Part shown: positions 26,073 to 34,400 of the stretch, in pieces
Position numbering within the stretch: the first letter of the stretch is position 1
How the letters are laid out: each line of letters starts with the position of its first letter
Made by a program: the position numbers and the translations under genes
The notes under the pieces: generated by a model
Databases searched by the model: none
What the model saw: the letters and a program-made list of their open reading frames with translations, nothing else
Told to the model about the DNA's origin: nothing
Source: Streptomyces aureus
Lineage (GTDB): Bacteria; Actinomycetota; Actinomycetes; Streptomycetales; Streptomycetaceae
Direction of reading: 5' to 3'
DNA length: 64,000 nt
Assembly: GCF_000725495.1 (NCBI RefSeq)
Contig: NZ_KL647039.1
Location: 396,287 to 460,286 of the forward strand

Positions 26073-26383
26073 TGGCACCCCCGTGCGCCCGCTGCCGGCG
26101 GCCGTCCCGACCGCCTCTTCCGGCCCACCGGTCCCACGGCAGCCGTCCTCCACCCTCGTGCACCCGTTTTCGGACGGGCAACCAATGGAGAGCAAAGGCG
26201 GCGCCCGCGGGACGGTGCTCTTCGCCATCCCCTCCAGGCCTGGACCCGTGTCGCCGGGGATCACATGATCCAGCTCAAGGACCCCGCGATCGAGGTGCAC
26301 AGCCTTCCGATGAATTCCTCCGTCTTGAACATGAGACGGTGCTGCGATACTTCGCCCGCACGCAGCGAGGAAGGTGGAACGAG
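26073..26383. other. Divergent intergenic region, module 2 / PH-like gene
   Basis: 311 bp between two divergent starts. It contains the plus-strand promoter candidate at 26325-26351. For the minus strand no clear hexamer pair was found. Short frames crossing it (for example plus 26083-26268) lack Streptomyces codon usage and are not called. Confidence 0.4.
26325..26351 (+). promoter_or_regulatory. Candidate HrdB-type promoter for the PH-like gene
   Basis: TTGAAC (26325-26330), 15-bp spacer, GATACT (26346-26351). The spacer is short for HrdB promoters. A start near 26358 would give a ~26-nt leader containing the AGGAAGG site that serves the TTG start at 26384, and it would lie downstream of the GTG at 26339. 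Confidence 0.35.
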
Positions 26384-27076
26384 TTGTCCAGGAGCAGCGA
26401 CCGCACAGCACGCAACCGCCTCGGGGTCGTTCCGGACGCCGGTGCGTGGTGCGTGATAGGCCGGATCCCGCAGCCTCCGGCGGATGTCCACCAGGCGGCC
26501 GGGGCGGGCCCGTTGCGTCCCGCGTTCCTGCGACCGCTCGGCATCCTGGGCGCCGTGCTCGTCGCGCCCCTGATGCCCATCGCCATGCTGTTCAGCCTTC
26601 TCGCCTCCGGCGAGGAGGCTCTCAAGCGCCTTCTGTCGACGAAGGAGGAACGCGAGCGAGGCAGGGCCGACGACCTGGCCGTCGACAGACGGGACAAGGC
26701 CATCGCCGAGCAGGGCCTCAACGCCACCTTCGACGGTGACTGGGACAAGGCCGCGGGACAGTTCCTGCTGCGCTGGTACGGCCATTCCTCCCATCACCAA
26801 CGTTTCGTCGTGCTGGCGGAGGGCCGGATCGTGCTGGCCGCCCCGCCGAAGCGGGTTTCCGTCCGCAGGGACGATCGCATGCGCCTCGTCGCCGAGATCC
26901 CCGCGGACCGGGCGGTCATTGAGGACCCACTGCCCGAGTACGACAACCGAAAGCTTCGCGTCAGCTTCTCCGACGGCTCCTGGCTGATGCTCACCACGGA
27001 GGAGCAGCGCAGCGACCTCCACCTGTATCTGATGCGCCGGTCACGGACCGAGGGACCCCACACCTCCGACGTCTGA
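26384..27076 (+). CDS. PH-like membrane-associated protein
   Basis: 230 residues from TTG 26384 (LSRSSDRTARNRLG), chosen because GAGGAAGGTGG lies 7-17 bp upstream; the GTG at 26339 is in frame but lies upstream of the candidate -10. A hydrophobic hairpin (LGILGAVLVAPLMPIAMLFS) is near residue 50, then a Glu/Arg helix, and a C-terminal domain with FVVLAEGRIVLAAPP, VAEIPADRAVIEDP and LRVSFSDGSWLML, the same PH-like strand pattern as the 20455 protein. It is transcribed away from module 2 and is followed by a lipoprotein remnant, mirroring the lipoprotein/PH association of module 1. Confidence 0.75.
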   Translation: MSRSSDRTARNRLGVVPDAGAWCVIGRIPQPPADVHQAAGAGPLRPAFLRPLGILGAVLVAPLMPIAMLFSLLASGEEALKRLLSTKEERERGRADDLAVDRRDKAIAEQGLNATFDGDWDKAAGQFLLRWYGHSSHHQRFVVLAEGRIVLAAPPKRVSVRRDDRMRLVAEIPADRAVIEDPLPEYDNRKLRVSFSDGSWLMLTTEEQRSDLHLYLMRRSRTEGPHTSDV

Positions 27077-27088
27077 CATGGCTGTGCG

Positions 27089-27301
27089 ATGGGGCACGTC
27101 AAGTCCGAAAGGGGCAGCGGCAAGCACGCGGATGAGACCGAGGCGTACAACAAGGACCGCAAAACCGAGAAGGTCGACCGGACTCCCGCTGGGAACGACG
27201 CCTTCGTTCTGTACGACACACGCCTGGCGAAGACCGCTCAGGGCGTGTGGCAGACCTCCTACGGCACGTCCGTACGGGGCAGCAAGACGTGCGTACGGTA
27301 G
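27089..27301 (+). pseudogene. Remnant: C-terminal part of the 17055-type lipoprotein
   Basis: About 70 codons whose translation matches the end of the lipoprotein at 17055-17708: AFVLYDTRLAKTAQGVWQTS here versus SYVLYTTRLEKNDKGVWQTT there, and a matching final GSKTC versus GHKSC. The signal peptide, lipobox and first two thirds are missing, so it is a 5'-deleted remnant 12 bp after the PH-like gene. The ATG/GTG starts available have no good ribosome-binding site. A short cytoplasmic peptide is possible but unlikely. Confidence 0.75.
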
Positions 27302-27350
27302 CCAGGCGCCGCACTGTCGTCACCAGGCTCGACAGCGGCCGAGCCCGGCT

Positions 27351-27896
27351 TCAGACCCAGCGCAAAGAGTGAGCGATGGCATCGCACAGGTCGCCCATCG
27401 GGCTGTCGGTGCCGCTCAGTGGTACAGCGAAAGCCAGGTGCAGGTATCCAACACCGCCGGGCATGCACACGTGGAAGTCCATGGTCGTCTGCGTGATCGC
27501 TCGGACGGTCCCGCCCGCAGGCAGTGCCTGGACGTCCACCTCGGCATCGGCATTCACCCGTCGGGTCAGCTCCGAGGCGAGGTCGTCCGGCGTGGGCGCC
27601 AGTCCGCGAGGCGTCATCGCCAACGAGATCAAGAGGGATGCGGGGAGGGCCGAACCGGGCGACTCGGTCTTCAGGAAGAACTCCAGACCGCCCTGAGCGA
27701 GGCTGCCTTCGGCGGTGTTGCGGAGCGTTGTCCACAGGTTTCGAGCAGCCTCCGCCGGGACGCGGTTTCCCTCCGACTCCTTGTCCACGAAGGTCTTCAA
27801 CTGGCGGCGCCAGCGCTCGTGCGTGAGATCGACACGGAACCAGTCTCGGGGTACGAGGAGCCGGTAGTCGGAGGGCGCCGGATCGCTGACGCTCAC
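27351..27896 (-). CDS. P1-family small protein, module 3 (possible chaperone)
   Basis: 181 residues; its ATG overlaps the P2 stop (27893-27896). It starts almost directly with PAPSDYRLLVPRDWFRVDLT and ends LHLAFAVPLSGTDSPMGDL then CDAIAHSLRWV. Without the Gly-rich lead of the 22748 protein, it is the minimal form of P1. ALPAGGTVRAITQT matches the ELPAGPAVRHLHR strand of 22748. Soluble, last gene of the module-3 transcript. P1/P2 order is reversed relative to module 2, which argues for independent rearrangement after duplication. Confidence 0.8.
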   Translation of the reverse strand: MSVSDPAPSDYRLLVPRDWFRVDLTHERWRRQLKTFVDKESEGNRVPAEAARNLWTTLRNTAEGSLAQGGLEFFLKTESPGSALPASLLISLAMTPRGLAPTPDDLASELTRRVNADAEVDVQALPAGGTVRAITQTTMDFHVCMPGGVGYLHLAFAVPLSGTDSPMGDLCDAIAHSLRWV

Positions 27897-28594
27897 CGGC
27901 CGGTCCCTGCGGTGATCAGCGGCGAGCCGTCGGCCGTGAAGAGGCGGATGCTGCTGGCCGTGTTGCCGAACATGGTGGAGAAAACGTCCCAGCCCTCCAT
28001 CGTGGGTGTCGACATCTCCATCGCGACCGTGGTGCCGTTCGGAAGGGGCACGTAGACACGGATGTATCCGGTGGGGAAGGCAAGGCTGTGACCCGACTCG
28101 GTCAGCTCACCCGTGAGTTGCGACTCGCGCGTTCCGATGCACACCACGGCAGGTCCGCAGGGGAGTTCCACCTCGGAGACGTCGGTTCCGTCGAGCCGAC
28201 GAAACGTCGACGCCATCTCCTTCACCACAGCCGGGACACCCCCGTCGACCTCCGGGCTGTCCATCAGGGACGCGAAGACGGTCGCGGTGCAGGGGGTCTC
28301 GTCGACGGCCGTCACGCAGATACCGGCGTACTCGACACCAGCGGCCAGCAGGTCGTCGAATCCGAGTGCGCAGATGACCGCGAACCGCGTCCTGTCGTCG
28401 TCCGCCGCATCCGGGAGCGCCTTCTCGGCGAGCTCCTCCAAGAGTCGTACGGCCTCGTCGTCGTCCGTCTCATGGACCGGGATGTCATGGAAGATCTCCG
28501 GCATCACCCAGCGGACGTGGATGTCGTCGGCGCGAAGGGCGGGCGGCGCGGAGTGCGTGGGTGTGAACGCCGACAACTCGAGGTCGGTGGTCAT
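27893..28594 (-). CDS. P2-family small protein, module 3
   Basis: 233 residues; overlaps the membrane-protein stop by 4 bp. VSEVELPCGPAVVCIGTRES is the clearest link to the module-1 P2 protein (ELPCGPAVSCVTLRQ). C-terminus: FPTGYIRVYVPLPNGTTVAM then MEGWDVFSTMFGNTASSIRL. Middle region acidic, with ALGFDDLLAAGVEYAGICV. No signal peptide or membrane segment. A conserved Cys is in both P2 proteins (PCGPAV). Function unknown; it always accompanies a substrate-like gene here. Confidence 0.78.
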   Translation of the reverse strand: MTTDLELSAFTPTHSAPPALRADDIHVRWVMPEIFHDIPVHETDDDEAVRLLEELAEKALPDAADDDRTRFAVICALGFDDLLAAGVEYAGICVTAVDETPCTATVFASLMDSPEVDGGVPAVVKEMASTFRRLDGTDVSEVELPCGPAVVCIGTRESQLTGELTESGHSLAFPTGYIRVYVPLPNGTTVAMEMSTPTMEGWDVFSTMFGNTASSIRLFTADGSPLITAGTGR

Positions 28595-29163
28595 GGAGCC
28601 TGTTCCTTCTCCGGCACGGGGCGCTCAGTGGCATCGGGGTAGAACGTCCGCGACGTCGCGTACATCCCGTAGTACGGGTACAGACGCGGTACGTCGGCAC
28701 CGCCCTGCCGGGCGATCCCGGCGATCTTGCGATAGAGGCGGGCTCTGCACCGTACGTTCCGGTCGGTCGGGTCGAGCAGGCTCCGGCGCCGCACCAGATA
28801 GGTTCCCACCAGCGAACCGCAGACGATCAGCGCGTCGACGACGATGAACGCGATCTGGAACTGGCGGGACTTGCCGGACGCGACCAGGTCCCAGAAGGGC
28901 CACGCACCCAGTCCGAAGATGAAGAGCGGAATCGCGGCGAGGCAGCCCATGACACTGGCCTTCTCCGTGTCCTGGCGCCGCTGGAACAGCATCCAGTGGA
29001 CGGCCCGGTCATCCAGGAAGTCGAAGCGCACCTCCCGCCCGAACCGCTCGGCGGCCGCCCTCGCGGCTGGGACGGCGGCGATGAGCTCCGAAGGGACCAT
29101 GTCATGAACGGTCCCCCGGTCATCGACAAATTGTCCGGGACTGAGGGCGTGATAGTCACCCAC
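28591..29163 (-). CDS. Two-helix membrane protein, module 3
   Basis: 190 residues. An N-terminal soluble part (VGDYHALSPGQFVDD type, with FDFLDDRAVHWMLFQRR) precedes two membrane helices (VMGCLAAIPLFIFGLGAWPF; IAFIVVDALIVCGSLVGTYL) and a basic cytoplasmic tail with LYPYYGMYATSRTFYPDAT. It starts 12 bp after the substrate-like gene. Position is equivalent to the 23461 membrane protein, though I see no sequence similarity. Family not recognised; probably acts in the membrane with the module's other products. Confidence 0.75.
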   Translation of the reverse strand: MGDYHALSPGQFVDDRGTVHDMVPSELIAAVPAARAAAERFGREVRFDFLDDRAVHWMLFQRRQDTEKASVMGCLAAIPLFIFGLGAWPFWDLVASGKSRQFQIAFIVVDALIVCGSLVGTYLVRRRSLLDPTDRNVRCRARLYRKIAGIARQGGADVPRLYPYYGMYATSRTFYPDATERPVPEKEQAP

Positions 29164-29175
29164 GTGAATCTCTCC

Positions 29176-30459
29176 CTATCCAGTAGGCGCCAGTGCAGCG
29201 TGGAACGAGGTCGGAGAAGGGCTCGGCTGCGGCGTCGGCGAAGGAGTTCCGGACGGACCCGAAGGCCTGGGGCTCACGTCCGGCGCGGGGGTGGGCCGCG
29301 TGTCACCGGGCGGCGGGCTGACCGGGTGCGTCGTGTCGTCGGCCCCGAACCTGCCACGGAGTCGAATCAAACTCTGGACATACGCGTTGCCGAACGCGGC
29401 ACCCTTGATGAAGCGGGTGACGCCCTCCGGGTCGAACCCGTTCGCGGGCAGCTTCACCTTGGTGATGCCCTTCTTGGCCAGGTATTTGGAAGCGAGGCCG
29501 ACTCCTCGGTTGATGCTCTTCACGGCGAAGCCGTTGGTGAAACCGGCCCAGACCGCCTCCTGAGCGACGACAAGCCGCGAGCCCTTGGCCGCCGCCGAGA
29601 GCCCCTTCAGCGCGCCGAGGCCCGGGATGATCCCGAGGACATCAAACGTGATCTTCAGCCAGTCGAACTTCCCGCCCCGGGCGAAGACGTCGTACAGCCG
29701 CCCCGACAGAGCGGTGGCACTGAGCGCGGAAGCCAGCCCGACAAGAACGATGGCGAGCGTGCCGCCCGACAGGACGACTGCCGCGATCAGCGCCGCAACG
29801 GCCAGAACCGTGGCGGCGGTCGAGATCCAGTCCGCGTGATCCGCGATCCAGTTCATGATTCCGCCGGGGTCGTGCACGCCGTCGTGATGAATCACGTTCT
29901 TGATCCGGTGGGCGGCCCGCTTCGCCGCGTCGTCACGGATCTCCTTGGCGGATTCGATCTTGCTGCGCGCCACAGCCATGAGATGCGCGGCGTCGTCCCT
30001 CTTCTTCTCCTGCTTCGTGCGCTCGACATGGTCTTCCTGGGACGGAACGGTGCCGGTGTACGGCTCCAGCACCTTCTGGGCCGCCTTGTGATCGACCTCC
30101 GCGGCACGGAAATCGTCCAGAGCCCCGTCGGCCATGCGCTGCGCACGGTGCAGCTCGCCGGCGTACTCGTCCGACTCGCCGTCCTTGACCTGCGTCCCCA
30201 GTGCCTTCGACGCCTCGTCGTAGCGGTCGTACACCTTCTTCAGCCGTCCGGCGGTGTCGCTCGCGGTCTCGTGGAAGGCACGGCCGGCGTCACTGTCCCA
30301 GCCGTCGACGGAAGCCAACGCCCTGATGTTCCGGGCCTGCGTGTCGATCTCCTCGGCCATGCCGCGCAGCTTCTTGCCGAGCCGCGCCACCTCGTGCGGG
30401 TCACCGGGCACGGGGTCGGAGTCGTACATCGGCGTCCAGTCCCTGGGACGGGCTGTCAC
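29176..30459 (-). CDS. WXG/hairpin T7SS substrate-like protein, module 3
   Basis: 427 residues; the start overlaps the small helical gene's stop by 4 bp. N-terminus: DPVPGDPHEVARLGKKLRGM, then VDGWDSDAGRAFHETASDTA; coiled coil with KVLEPYTGTVPSQEDHVERT; hydrophobic pair (ISTAATVLAVAALIAAVVLS, TLAIVLVGLASALSATAL); and LKITFDVLGIIPGLGALKGL. The last ~60 residues are a Pro/Ser/Thr-rich low-complexity tail (SPTPQPSPSPTS type), which suggests exposure in or across the cell wall. No toxin domain seen. Clear homologue of the module-2 protein over the first ~80 residues. Confidence 0.85.
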   Translation of the reverse strand: MTARPRDWTPMYDSDPVPGDPHEVARLGKKLRGMAEEIDTQARNIRALASVDGWDSDAGRAFHETASDTAGRLKKVYDRYDEASKALGTQVKDGESDEYAGELHRAQRMADGALDDFRAAEVDHKAAQKVLEPYTGTVPSQEDHVERTKQEKKRDDAAHLMAVARSKIESAKEIRDDAAKRAAHRIKNVIHHDGVHDPGGIMNWIADHADWISTAATVLAVAALIAAVVLSGGTLAIVLVGLASALSATALSGRLYDVFARGGKFDWLKITFDVLGIIPGLGALKGLSAAAKGSRLVVAQEAVWAGFTNGFAVKSINRGVGLASKYLAKKGITKVKLPANGFDPEGVTRFIKGAAFGNAYVQSLIRLRGRFGADDTTHPVSPPPGDTRPTPAPDVSPRPSGPSGTPSPTPQPSPSPTSFHAALAPTG

Positions 30460-30770
30460 GGCTTCCCCTTCTGATCGCTCTTCTTGGCGTTCCTGAGCGC
30501 CTCCGCGAGCTTGTGATCGATGTCCTCGTACGCCTTGGCCGCCTCGGCGGTGTACTTGGCGAGGTTCTCGATGTCCTTCATCAGCTTCTTGCGGTTCTTC
30601 TTCCAGGTGTCCGAGAAGTCGTCGAACACGTCCCGGAGTCTGTCGCTGCCCAGGTCGTCGTCGTAGCCGTCAGCGGGATTGCCGTGCTGGTCGAACTCAC
30701 GGTGAATACGGTAGAGCGAGTCCGAGCAATCCTTGATCAGATCGAGGTCGTATCGGGTTCTGTCCGCCAC
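30456..30770 (-). CDS. WXG100-like small helical protein, module 3
   Basis: 104 residues. RDVFDDFSDTWKKNRKKLMK carries Trp at the WXG position; TAEAAKAYEDIDHKLAEAL carries the Y-x-x-x-D motif. Near-paralogue of the module-2 small protein. First gene of its transcript, coupled to the substrate gene. The gap to the next upstream gene (30892) is 121 bp, enough for a separate promoter. Confidence 0.85.
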   Translation of the reverse strand: MADRTRYDLDLIKDCSDSLYRIHREFDQHGNPADGYDDDLGSDRLRDVFDDFSDTWKKNRKKLMKDIENLAKYTAEAAKAYEDIDHKLAEALRNAKKSDQKGKP

Positions 30771-30891
30771 GGTTTTCAGACTTCCTGCTCAACAGTCACT
30801 CGGGCTCCATCACTGCGAAGCGGACCGGACACGGGCGCGACCGGGCGCTGGTGCGCCCCGTCGCCCCGGTGCGGTCCGCAAGGTCCGGCTG

Positions 30892-31197
30892 TCAGCCCTT
30901 GACGCCCTTGGCCAGCTGGTCGTCCAGGTCCTCGTACGCCTTCGCCGCGTCCTCCAGGAACTTGGCCATTCCCTTGAGGCCCTCGAGGGTGTCCTTCATG
31001 CCCTTGGTGAACTCCTTGAAGGAGTCGTCGAAGGCCTGGGAGCCCTTGGAGGTCGTGTAGCCGTCGGCGACGAGGCCGTCGATGTAGCTGTCGAGGCCGT
31101 GGAGCTTGTCCTCCATCTTCTCCTTCTCGTGGCCGAGCCGCTTCGCGGCGTGCCGCATCTTCTCGTAAGTGATGTCAGCGTCTTTGCCGCCGGCCAT
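30892..31197 (-). CDS. EsxA/WXG100-like secreted helical protein next to the EssC-like ATPase
   Basis: 101 residues from ATG 31197 (MAGGKDADITYEKM), with GGAGGA six bases upstream; an extension to 31218 has no ribosome-binding site. Helical hairpin: AFDDSFKEFTKGMKDTLEGL (Phe-x-x-Phe instead of WXG), then AKAYEDLDDQLAKGVKG with a Y-x-x-x-D near the end. It is divergent from the EssC-like ATPase, so it is the best candidate for the system's general Esx substrate, whereas the other four small proteins are tied to specific large proteins. Confidence 0.87.
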   Translation of the reverse strand: MAGGKDADITYEKMRHAAKRLGHEKEKMEDKLHGLDSYIDGLVADGYTTSKGSQAFDDSFKEFTKGMKDTLEGLKGMAKFLEDAAKAYEDLDDQLAKGVKG

Positions 31198-31386
31198 GTG
31201 GCGTCCTCCATGCTTCAACTCGCCGCAGGGCCAACCCCCGTGGCTCCTGGTGCGGATGGTGCGACCCGTCCGCGTCGAGCAAGCAGCTTACTTACGGCGC
31301 TTGCAGGAGCACACCCCGGTTGTGTCACGAGCCCGCACCAAGGGCGTTCACCGGCACGGGCCTTCGTGGTTCCCTCACACGGGCCG

Positions 31387-31417
31387 TTGCCTGCGGGAAG
31401 CGGTGAGCGGCTATGGT
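31387..31417 (+). promoter_or_regulatory. Possible promoter of the EssC-like ATPase gene
   Basis: TTGCCT (31387-31392), 19-bp spacer, TATGGT (31412-31417), 59 bp before the GTG start at 31476. The spacer is long, so the call is weak. The same 278-bp divergent region has a 6-bp inverted repeat GCAAGC (31279-31284) / GCTTGC (31299-31304) that could be an operator for either gene. Confidence 0.28.
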
Positions 31418-31475
31418 CGGGAGCACTGTGGCCCGCGTTCCGGAAGCGGCCTTCGGTGTCTGGGGGAGGACGAGC

Positions 31476-34400
31476 GTGCGGTTGACCCTGACCGTCGTCG
31501 ACCCGCTCGGCGGCGCCACCGCCGACGTGGTGCTCGACGCGGATCCCGAGTCCTCGGTGGGGGACATCGCCAAGGAGCTGGCGGAGCACGTCGGTTACGG
31601 CGTCGGAGCGCAGATCATCCCCATCGGGCAGCAGCCGGGGGCGGCCGGCGCCGGCGCTCCGGTCGCGTTCGTGGACGGACGCGCCGTCGACCCCGGCGCC
31701 ACCATCGCCACCTCGCCGCTGCGCGAGGGCGCCGTCGTGAGCCTGCACGACCCGGCCGGATGCCTGCCCGGCGAGCCGACCGGACTGGTCGAACTGCGGG
31801 TGGCGGGCGGCCCGGCGGCCGGTGCGGTGCACCGGCTCGGGATCGGCCGGTACGACATCGGCAGCGGACCCGCCTCGTACGTACGCGTCGACGACCCCGA
31901 ACTTCCGCAGAGGGCACTGACGTTGTCAGTTGCAACGGACGGGACGTGCGGCGTCACCGTGCACGGGGAGAAGCAGGGCGTCACCCTCGACGGCGAACCC
32001 CTCGAGGAGCGCGAGGACGACGGCTGGCCCCTCGGCGCCCAGGTCGCGGTCGGCAACACCCTTTTCCAGCTGGACCGTTACTCCCCGCCCGACGCCGCGC
32101 TCAAGTGGTCGGACGACGGAGCCGGCCTCGACTACAACCGGCCCCCGCGGCTGCACCCGCCGGAGCGGGAGACGAAGTTCCGGCTGCCGAATCCCGTACG
32201 GGACTACGAGGCCCGTCCGCTGCCCTGGCTGATGGCGCTGACGCCGCTGGTCAGCGCCGTCGTCATGGTGCTGGTCTTCGGACGCTGGTATTACATGATC
32301 ATGGCTCTGCTGAGCCCGCTGATCATGCTCGGCAACTACCTCATGGACAAGAAGCAGGGCCGCAAGTCCCACGCCAAGCAGGTCAAGGAGTACAAGGAGC
32401 ACAAGGCCCGGATCGAGAAGGACGCCCAGGAGGCCCTGGTCGCCGAACGGCTCGACCGGCGCCGGGCGGTCCCCGATCCGGCGACCGTGCTGTCGCTGGG
32501 CACCGGGCCGCGCACCCGGCTGTGGGAGCGGCGCCGTACGGACGCCGACCATCTGCTGCTGCGCGTCGGCACCGGACAGCTGCCCTCCGAGGTCGTGCTC
32601 GACGACCCCGAGCAGGACGACCACAAGCGCCAGGTCACCTGGACCATCGAGGACGCCCCGGTCGCCCTCCCGCTCGCCGAGCGCGGTGTCGTCGGCGTCG
32701 CCGGACCCGGTGACTCGGCCCGGGCGCTGGGGCGTTGGGCCGTCGCGCAGACCGCGGTGCTGCACAGCCCCCTCGACGTCCAGTTCTACGTCCTGACGGA
32801 GAACGCCGGCCGGGACAGCTGGGACTGGGTGCGCTGGCTCCCGCACAGCAGGCCCGCCGGCGCCCAGGACGCCAACGTCCTCATCGGCACGGACGCCGAG
32901 ACCGTCGGCGCCCGCATCGGCGAGCTGACCCAGCTCCTCGACGCCCGCCAGAAGGCCGCCCGGCAGAACGGCAACAAGGCCACCTTCAGCGACCCGGACA
33001 TCGTCGTCGTCTGGGACGGCTCCCGGCGGCTGCGGTCCATGCCGGGAGTGGTGCGCCTGCTGCGCGAGGGCCCGGCCATGTCGCTGTACTCGATCTGTCT
33101 GGACGCCGAGGAACGCTTCCTGCCCGGCGAGTGCCAGGCCATCGTCATCGCGGAGCCCCGTCCCGAGGAGCACCCCGACCAGCGGGGACCGGCCCTGGCC
33201 GCGCCCTCCGCCCCCGGCGGCTTCCCCTCCTTCCACGCCTGGCACGCCACCGAGGCCGGCGATTCCGCCGCCGGGACGGAGAAGGAGCTCGAACTGCGGC
33301 TGCGCGTGCAGCAGACGGGCATCGCCCGGGTGCGGGACGTACGGCCCGACCTCGTGTCGGCCGCCTGGTGCTCCCGGCTCGCGCGCTCCCTGTCCGCGCT
33401 GCGCGACATCAGCGGCGAGACCGAGGACTCGGCCCTCCCGGGCGCGAGCCGGCTGCTCGACGTGCTCCAGCTGGAGCCGCCGACCGGCGACGCGATCAGC
33501 GCCCGCTGGCGGCTGGGCGGACAGTCGACGACGGCGGTCATCGGCGAGTCCTACGACGGCCCGTTCGGCATCGACATGCGCCGCGACGGCCCGCACGGCC
33601 TCATCGCGGGTACGACGGGCTCCGGCAAGTCGGAGCTGCTCCAGACGATCGTGGCCTCTCTGGCCGTCGCCAACACCCCCGAGAACATGACGTTCGTCCT
33701 CGTCGACTACAAGGGCGGCTCGGCGTTCAAGGACTGCGTCCAACTCCCGCACACCGTGGGCATGGTGACCGACCTCGATGCCCATCTCGTGGAGCGCGCG
33801 CTGGAATCGCTCGGCGCGGAGCTCAAGCGGCGCGAGCACATCCTCGCCGCCGCCGACGCCAAGGACATCGAGGACTACCAGGACCTGGTCCGCCGGGACC
33901 CCTCGCACGCGCCCGTGCCCCGACTCCTCATCGTCATCGACGAGTTCGCCTCCATGGTGCGCGACCTGCCCGACTTCGTGACGGGCCTGGTCAACATCGC
34001 CCAGCGGGGACGTTCGCTCGGCATCCACCTGCTGCTGGCGACCCAGCGGCCCAGCGGTGTCGTCTCGCCGGAGATCCGGGCCAACACCAACCTCCGGATA
34101 GCGCTGCGGGTGACCGACGGCGGCGAGTCGAGCGACGTCATCGACTCCCCCGAGGCCGGCCACATCTCCAAGAACACGCCGGGACGCGCCTACGTGCGGC
34201 TCGGGCACGCCTCCCTCGTACCGTTCCAGTCCGGACGCGTCGGCGGCCGCCGGCCCGGTGCGGCCGACCCGGCGGCGCTCGCGCCCTGGGCCGGACCGCT
34301 CGGCTGGGCGGACCTCGGGCGGGCCGCGCTGGTCAAGCCGAAGGCCGAGCAGCGCGAGGAGGAGGAGATCACCGACCTCAAGGTGCTGGTCGACGCCGTG

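Noticed and set aside
26339..26383. GTG 26339 as start of the PH-like gene
   Set aside because: It lies upstream of the candidate -10 and lacks a ribosome-binding site; TTG 26384 has AGGAAGG in place.
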